Source of the DNA: Oscillospiraceae bacterium
GTDB taxonomy: Bacteria > Bacillota_A > Clostridia > Oscillospirales > Oscillospiraceae
DNA: 64,000 nt
Assembly (NCBI GenBank): GCA_017470325.1
Contig: JAFUES010000035.1
Location: forward strand, 62,001 to 126,000
Direction of reading: 5' to 3'
This document shows positions 61,052 through 64,000 of this stretch, one piece after another. The first letter of the stretch is position 1. Every line of letters begins with the position of its first letter. The position numbers were made by a program, and so were the translations under genes. The notes under the pieces are model-generated. The model ran no database searches. It was not told the origin of the DNA and saw only the letters and a program-made list of their open reading frames with translations.

Positions 61052-62092
61052 ATGAAGTGGAATGATGATGGTACTATCAGTATCACCCCGCCAAAGAAGC
61101 CGAAGAAGTGTACAGGTACACGCTTTGCGGCAGTTCTGGGACTGAACCAGTGGACAACGGCTTTCAATGCCTGGTGTGCAATTACCCGTACCTATGAGGA
61201 ACCCTTTGAAGATACAAAATACACCCTTGCAGGTAAAGCCATTGAACCGAAGCAGGCACAGTATATGGCTGACAAGTATTTCTGGAAGAAGCTGCTGACC
61301 CCTACCAATGTGTACGGAGAGAACTACTTTCAGAAAACGTGGGGTGACTTCTTCCCGGAGAACAAGGTGTTCGGCGGTATGTGGGACTATCTGTTCGTGG
61401 ATAAGGAGAACAAGCCTACCGCCGTGATGGAAATGAAAACCACCAAACGTGCGGAGGACTGGCTTGAGGATATTCCCGAATACTACGCTATGCAGGCTGC
61501 GCTTTATGCCTACCTCCTGGGAGTGGATGATGTTATCATGGTCTGCACCGTCCTTGAAGATAAGGATTATGACCACCCGGAGAAGTTCACTGTAACCCCG
61601 GAAAACACCTTTGAACGTCCCTTCAAGGTATCGGAGAGATACCCGGATATGAAGAAGATTATCAAGAAGGTGGAAACCTGGTGGAAGAAGCACGTTGAGG
61701 GCGGTGTGTCCCCGAAGTTCGATGAAAAGAGGGACGCTGACATTCTCAAGGAACTCCGCAAGAACAACCTTAACCCAGAGAGTGACCTTGAAGCCCTGGT
61801 AGCGGAAGCGGAAGATTTGCAGACCAAACTTGCCCTTATTGCCGCAGAGACAAAGGCTGATGAAGATAGGCTGAAAGTTCTTAAAGACCAGATTAAGGAA
61901 GCAAGCAAGGCAAAACTCCGTCCTGGTGACAAAGAAGTGGTTATCCACGGTGCAAGCTATGACTGGGTTACCTCCCGTTCTGTGTCAATGAAGATTGACG
62001 AAGATATGATGAAAAAGGACGGGGTACTTGAGAAGTACAAGGTGAAGCCCAGTGAAACAATTAAGTTGGTTCCAAAATTAAGGAAGGAGTAA
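61052..62092 (+). CDS. YqaJ-type viral recombinase (lambda-exonuclease-like)
   Basis: 346 residues. TGTRFAAVLGLNQWTTAFNAW is the usual YqaJ start, GKAIEPKQAQYMADKY holds the first acidic residue, and GGMWDYLFV...AVMEMKTTK the catalytic D and E-x-K. It is an alkaline exonuclease making 3' overhangs for the ERF protein. A coiled-coil C-terminal region (about 245-300) is an added feature. Confidence 0.88.
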   Translation: MKWNDDGTISITPPKKPKKCTGTRFAAVLGLNQWTTAFNAWCAITRTYEEPFEDTKYTLAGKAIEPKQAQYMADKYFWKKLLTPTNVYGENYFQKTWGDFFPENKVFGGMWDYLFVDKENKPTAVMEMKTTKRAEDWLEDIPEYYAMQAALYAYLLGVDDVIMVCTVLEDKDYDHPEKFTVTPENTFERPFKVSERYPDMKKIIKKVETWWKKHVEGGVSPKFDEKRDADILKELRKNNLNPESDLEALVAEAEDLQTKLALIAAETKADEDRLKVLKDQIKEASKAKLRPGDKEVVIHGASYDWVTSRSVSMKIDEDMMKKDGVLEKYKVKPSETIKLVPKLRKE

Positions 62093-62094
62093 AA

Positions 62095-62265
62095 ATGTAC
62101 GTAAATGCGTTTGCGTTTGGTATCATGTGTACCCTGTTCGTGGAAATGGCAATAGTCATTCTTGCGAACCTGCCGAAGAAGCAGAGAAAGAATAAAAAGG
62201 CACTCAAGCCTATCAACCCAAATTATAAGGAGGATTTTGACAATGGCGAAGATTGGATTAAGTGA
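62095..62265 (+). CDS. Small phage membrane protein
   Basis: 56 residues: a single hydrophobic helix (AFAFGIMCTLFVEMAIVILANL), then a lysine-rich cytoplasmic tail. It starts three bases after the exonuclease stop (AAGGAGTAAAAATG) and overlaps the next gene by 23 bases. Function unknown. Confidence 0.55.
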   Translation: MYVNAFAFGIMCTLFVEMAIVILANLPKKQRKNKKALKPINPNYKEDFDNGEDWIK

Positions 62266-62755
62266 AGGGTTTTCCCTTATCCCGAAGGGAACCCATGTGT
62301 TCCAGATTGTAAAGGTCAACTACAAAGAGGACTTTGGCAAGATGGAAGTTACCATGCAGCTTGCCACAGGTCAGAAGCACGTTGAACGCTTCTCCCTGCT
62401 GAACAAGGATGGAGAACCGAATGAGGGCGGTCTTAATGCTTTCAGCTACTTTGCAAAAACGGCACTCAATGACTTCACCCTGGCAGAGATTGATGAACAG
62501 GACTTGGTAGGCTGCTTTATTCGCTGCGAAGTTGACCATGAGGAAGTTGAGAGTAACCGTACTCCCGGCAAGATGTTGAAGTTTGTGCGTCTGGGTGACA
62601 AGGAACCCGCAGATGGCTATGACGAAGCCCCTGCGCCCGCTCCTGCCCCTGCAAAGTCGCAGGTGAGTAAATCTAATCCCGCTGCGGAAAAGCCCGCAGA
62701 GAAGCCCACAGGCGGCAAGAAAGCCCCCTTTGACCTCAACAGTATTCTGGGATAA
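62243..62755 (+). CDS. SSB-like phage protein (DUF669 type)
   Basis: 170 residues. An OB-like N-terminal domain (about 1-120) is followed by a Pro/Ala/Lys linker with PAPAPAPAK and an end PFDLNSILG. The short acidic-hydrophobic tail resembles SSB tails that bind partner proteins. It probably coats single-stranded DNA with ERF and YqaJ. The ATG follows AAGGAGG; the frame open to 62162 is not used. Confidence 0.75.
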   Translation: MAKIGLSEGFSLIPKGTHVFQIVKVNYKEDFGKMEVTMQLATGQKHVERFSLLNKDGEPNEGGLNAFSYFAKTALNDFTLAEIDEQDLVGCFIRCEVDHEEVESNRTPGKMLKFVRLGDKEPADGYDEAPAPAPAPAKSQVSKSNPAAEKPAEKPTGGKKAPFDLNSILG

Positions 62756-62858
62756 CAACCTACAGGATTGAGCGGTGGAGAGGGCGAAATTAAAACCTTC
62801 AAACTCTCCACTGCTTATCAACATATTTATCCACAAAAAAGGTTAGGAGGAATGACCG

Positions 62859-63407
62859 ATGGATGACTACAAGACGAAAGCTGACCGCATTGCAGAGTTC
62901 ATGGAGATTATGAGCGGCGGTCTGGCTGTCACCCACTGTGAAGCCCTGCGTAACTACCTGGACAACATGGGGTTCTTTGAAGCCCCGGCTTCCACGAAGT
63001 ACCACGGTAACTACAGGGGTGGACTGTTTGACCATAGCTTGGCAGTAACCAAAAACCTGCTTCTTCTCACTGAACGTCTGGGGCTGAAATGGGAACGGGA
63101 AAGAAGCCCGTATCTGGTGGGTATGCTCCACGATATTTGCAAGTGTGACCAGTATGTGAAGCAGGCTGACGGTTCCTATACCTATCAGAATGACCTTCCT
63201 CTGTGTGGACACGGGGATAAGTCCGTTATCCTTGCCCTACAGGTGGAAATGCTGACGATGGAGGAAATCATGTGTATCAGATGGCACATGGGAGCCTACG
63301 ATGACAGCAAGGTATGGAACAACCTGGGTGCTGCGATTGAGACTTATCCTAATGTCCTGTACACCCACACGGCTGACATGATGGCTTCCCGGATAGACGG
63401 GATTTAA
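62859..63407 (+). CDS. HD-domain hydrolase of the phage
   Basis: 182 residues. FDHSLAVTKNLLLLTERL gives the first histidine, and GMLHDICKCDQY the HD dyad, with H in LCGHGDKSV and IRWHMGAY completing the set. Such enzymes are metal-dependent nucleotidases or phosphodiesterases. The phage may use it to reshape nucleotide pools with MazG and NrdG. Ribosome site TTAGGAGG. Confidence 0.85.
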   Translation: MDDYKTKADRIAEFMEIMSGGLAVTHCEALRNYLDNMGFFEAPASTKYHGNYRGGLFDHSLAVTKNLLLLTERLGLKWERERSPYLVGMLHDICKCDQYVKQADGSYTYQNDLPLCGHGDKSVILALQVEMLTMEEIMCIRWHMGAYDDSKVWNNLGAAIETYPNVLYTHTADMMASRIDGI

Positions 63408-63422
63408 GAAAGGGATTAAGCA

Positions 63423-63536
63423 ATGATAATAAACATTCTGGCAGTAATTGGAGCCATACACCTTGCCTTTGATGTGATTATGTTTATCGGAATTGCTTAT
63501 CTATATTACAGAGATAAGGAGGAAAGCAGAAAATGA
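63423..63536 (+). CDS. 37-residue phage membrane peptide
   Basis: One transmembrane helix (ILAVIGAIHLAFDVIMFIGIAYLYY) and a charged tail (RDKEESRK). It fills the 125-bp gap between HD and MazG genes and overlaps MazG by four bases (ATGA). AAAGGGA precedes the ATG. Function unknown. Confidence 0.5.
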   Translation: MIINILAVIGAIHLAFDVIMFIGIAYLYYRDKEESRK

Positions 63537-63916
63537 ATGGTATGGAATACCAGACCCTTGCCATGAGAACCAACGATGGCAAGGCAACACAGCGGCTTGA
63601 CCGACTGATTGACTCCTCCCCGGATGACAGGGACGTGGACGTGGGCGGTGTGCTGAACGGTTGCCTGGGACTGTCCGGGGAGGTTGGTGAGTTCAATGAC
63701 ATGGTGAAGAAATGGATTTTCCATGAGAAAGACCTTGACATGGAACACGCCAAAAAGGAACTGGGTGACGTGATGTGGTACGTTGCCATGCTGTGTCACT
63801 CTTTCGGTTGGAACCTTGACACCATTATGCAGATGAACGTAGACAAGCTAAAAGCCCGTTACCCGCAGGGCTTTGACGTAAATCTGTCCGCACACCGTCA
63901 AGCCGGGGACGTGTGA
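63533..63916 (+). CDS. MazG-like nucleotide pyrophosphohydrolase
   Basis: 127 residues. LGLSGEVGEFNDMVKKWIFH and KKELGDVMWYVAMLCHSFGW carry the ExxE and ExxD metal sites of the all-alpha NTP pyrophosphatases. It hydrolyses NTPs or perhaps alarmones. Phage copies help maintain nucleotide supply. One-base overlap with nrdG (TGATG). Confidence 0.88.
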   Translation: MNGMEYQTLAMRTNDGKATQRLDRLIDSSPDDRDVDVGGVLNGCLGLSGEVGEFNDMVKKWIFHEKDLDMEHAKKELGDVMWYVAMLCHSFGWNLDTIMQMNVDKLKARYPQGFDVNLSAHRQAGDV

Positions 63917-64000
63917 TGAATTATCACAACATTACCCATGATGACATGAATAACGGGGATGGGCTGCGGGTAGTCCTCTGGGTTGCAGGGTGTGACCACC
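63916..64000 (+). CDS. nrdG: Anaerobic ribonucleotide reductase activating protein NrdG, N-terminal part
   Basis: Only 28 residues are in the window: MNYHNITHDDMNNGDGLRVV, then LWVAGCDH. This is the typical NrdG start leading to the radical-SAM CxxxCxxC motif; the first cysteine is in GCDH. It makes the glycyl radical of NrdD. The gene indicates a phage of a strict anaerobe. Confidence 0.85.
   Translation, partial: MNYHNITHDDMNNGDGLRVVLWVAGCDH

Larger units (their letters stand above)
51560..64000. mobile_element. Left part of an integrated temperate phage-like element
   Basis: From the integrase rightwards the base composition, codon use and gene density change. Small genes overlap by one to thirty bases, and a CI-like repressor faces a rightward early module of replication and recombination genes. 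Integrase at the edge, repressor next, then replication is phage order. The right end, packaging and structural genes lie outside the window, so an ICE or phage-plasmid cannot be excluded. Confidence 0.85.

Noticed and set aside
51560..64000. CRISPR array or anti-phage defence island
   Set aside because: No regularly spaced repeats and no cas, restriction endonuclease or known defence genes. The methyltransferase is solitary and phage-like.

Overview
The window looks like a chromosome segment of a high-GC, low-copy-promoter Bacillota, most probably a gut member of the Oscillospiraceae/Eubacteriales. Supporting signs are strong AGGAGG ribosome sites, TTGACA-N17-TATAAT type promoters, PyrR-type transcription attenuation, a lipoprotein signal peptide of Gram-positive style, a SorC regulator, an MsmK-type ATPase with a lysine-rich insert near its N-terminus, and tandem FeoA proteins. 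The species assignment is inference from gene content, not from a marker gene.

Layout of the host part (1-51560). 1-2343: tail of a nucleoside-type ABC permease, an alpha-oxoamine synthase that resembles serine palmitoyltransferase, a GNAT acetyltransferase. 2533-4092: a lone tyrosine integrase beside tRNA-Thr and tRNA-Asp. 4151-11768: an autorepressed ribbon-helix-helix/YhfC protease pair, then a potassium island (trkA-trkH, a KimA-like APC transporter, and a second trkH whose third pore loop has lost the filter glycine). 11795-16836: M14 peptidoglycan peptidase, an orphan MsmK-type ATPase, and pyrR-uraA behind a PyrR attenuator. 17021-27086: a SorC regulator followed by one long operon (dhaL, dhaK, lsrF-like aldolase/thiolase, VOC-like protein, sugar ABC transporter with lipoprotein, acetamidase/formamidase), which looks like an AI-2/Lsr-style uptake system with a dihydroxyacetone-type kinase instead of LsrK. 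27692-31872: panB-fhs-fchA-folD one-carbon operon. 31893-36067: a small hypothetical plus a 17-residue CxxC micropeptide, iron alcohol dehydrogenase, TauE-like exporter, split ThrE exporter. 36075-38521: compact Y-family polymerase/YolD/S24-repressor operon with its own palindromic operator. 38651-42907: TraX-like protein and a feoA-feoA-feoB-Cys-rich-HMA iron operon. 43010-48851: surface polysaccharide genes (glycosyltransferase, flippase, acetyltransferase, sugar aminotransferase, SpeE-like membrane fusion). 48903-51560: psuG with two NupPQ-like permeases.

From about 51560 to the window end the DNA changes character (lower GC, tightly overlapping small genes): it is the left end of a temperate phage-like element. 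Its large serine integrase has inserted into the first NupP-like permease gene, so both the permease and the integrase 3' end are chimeric. Next come a CI-like repressor, a divergent operator/promoter region with repeated CCCTAT half-sites, and a rightward early module: PD-(D/E)XK nuclease, SF2 helicase, DUF6273-like protein, C5-cytosine methyltransferase, family B DNA polymerase, ERF annealing protein, YqaJ-type exonuclease, SSB-like protein, HD hydrolase, MazG, and the start of nrdG. No structural genes fall in the window.

The most striking signals are two G9 homopolymers inside the phage cytosine methyltransferase gene. Each breaks the frame by one base, and the methyltransferase frame then runs without a stop into the DNA polymerase gene. 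The others are the unusual Lsr/Dha catabolic operon and the TrkH paralogue with an altered selectivity filter.
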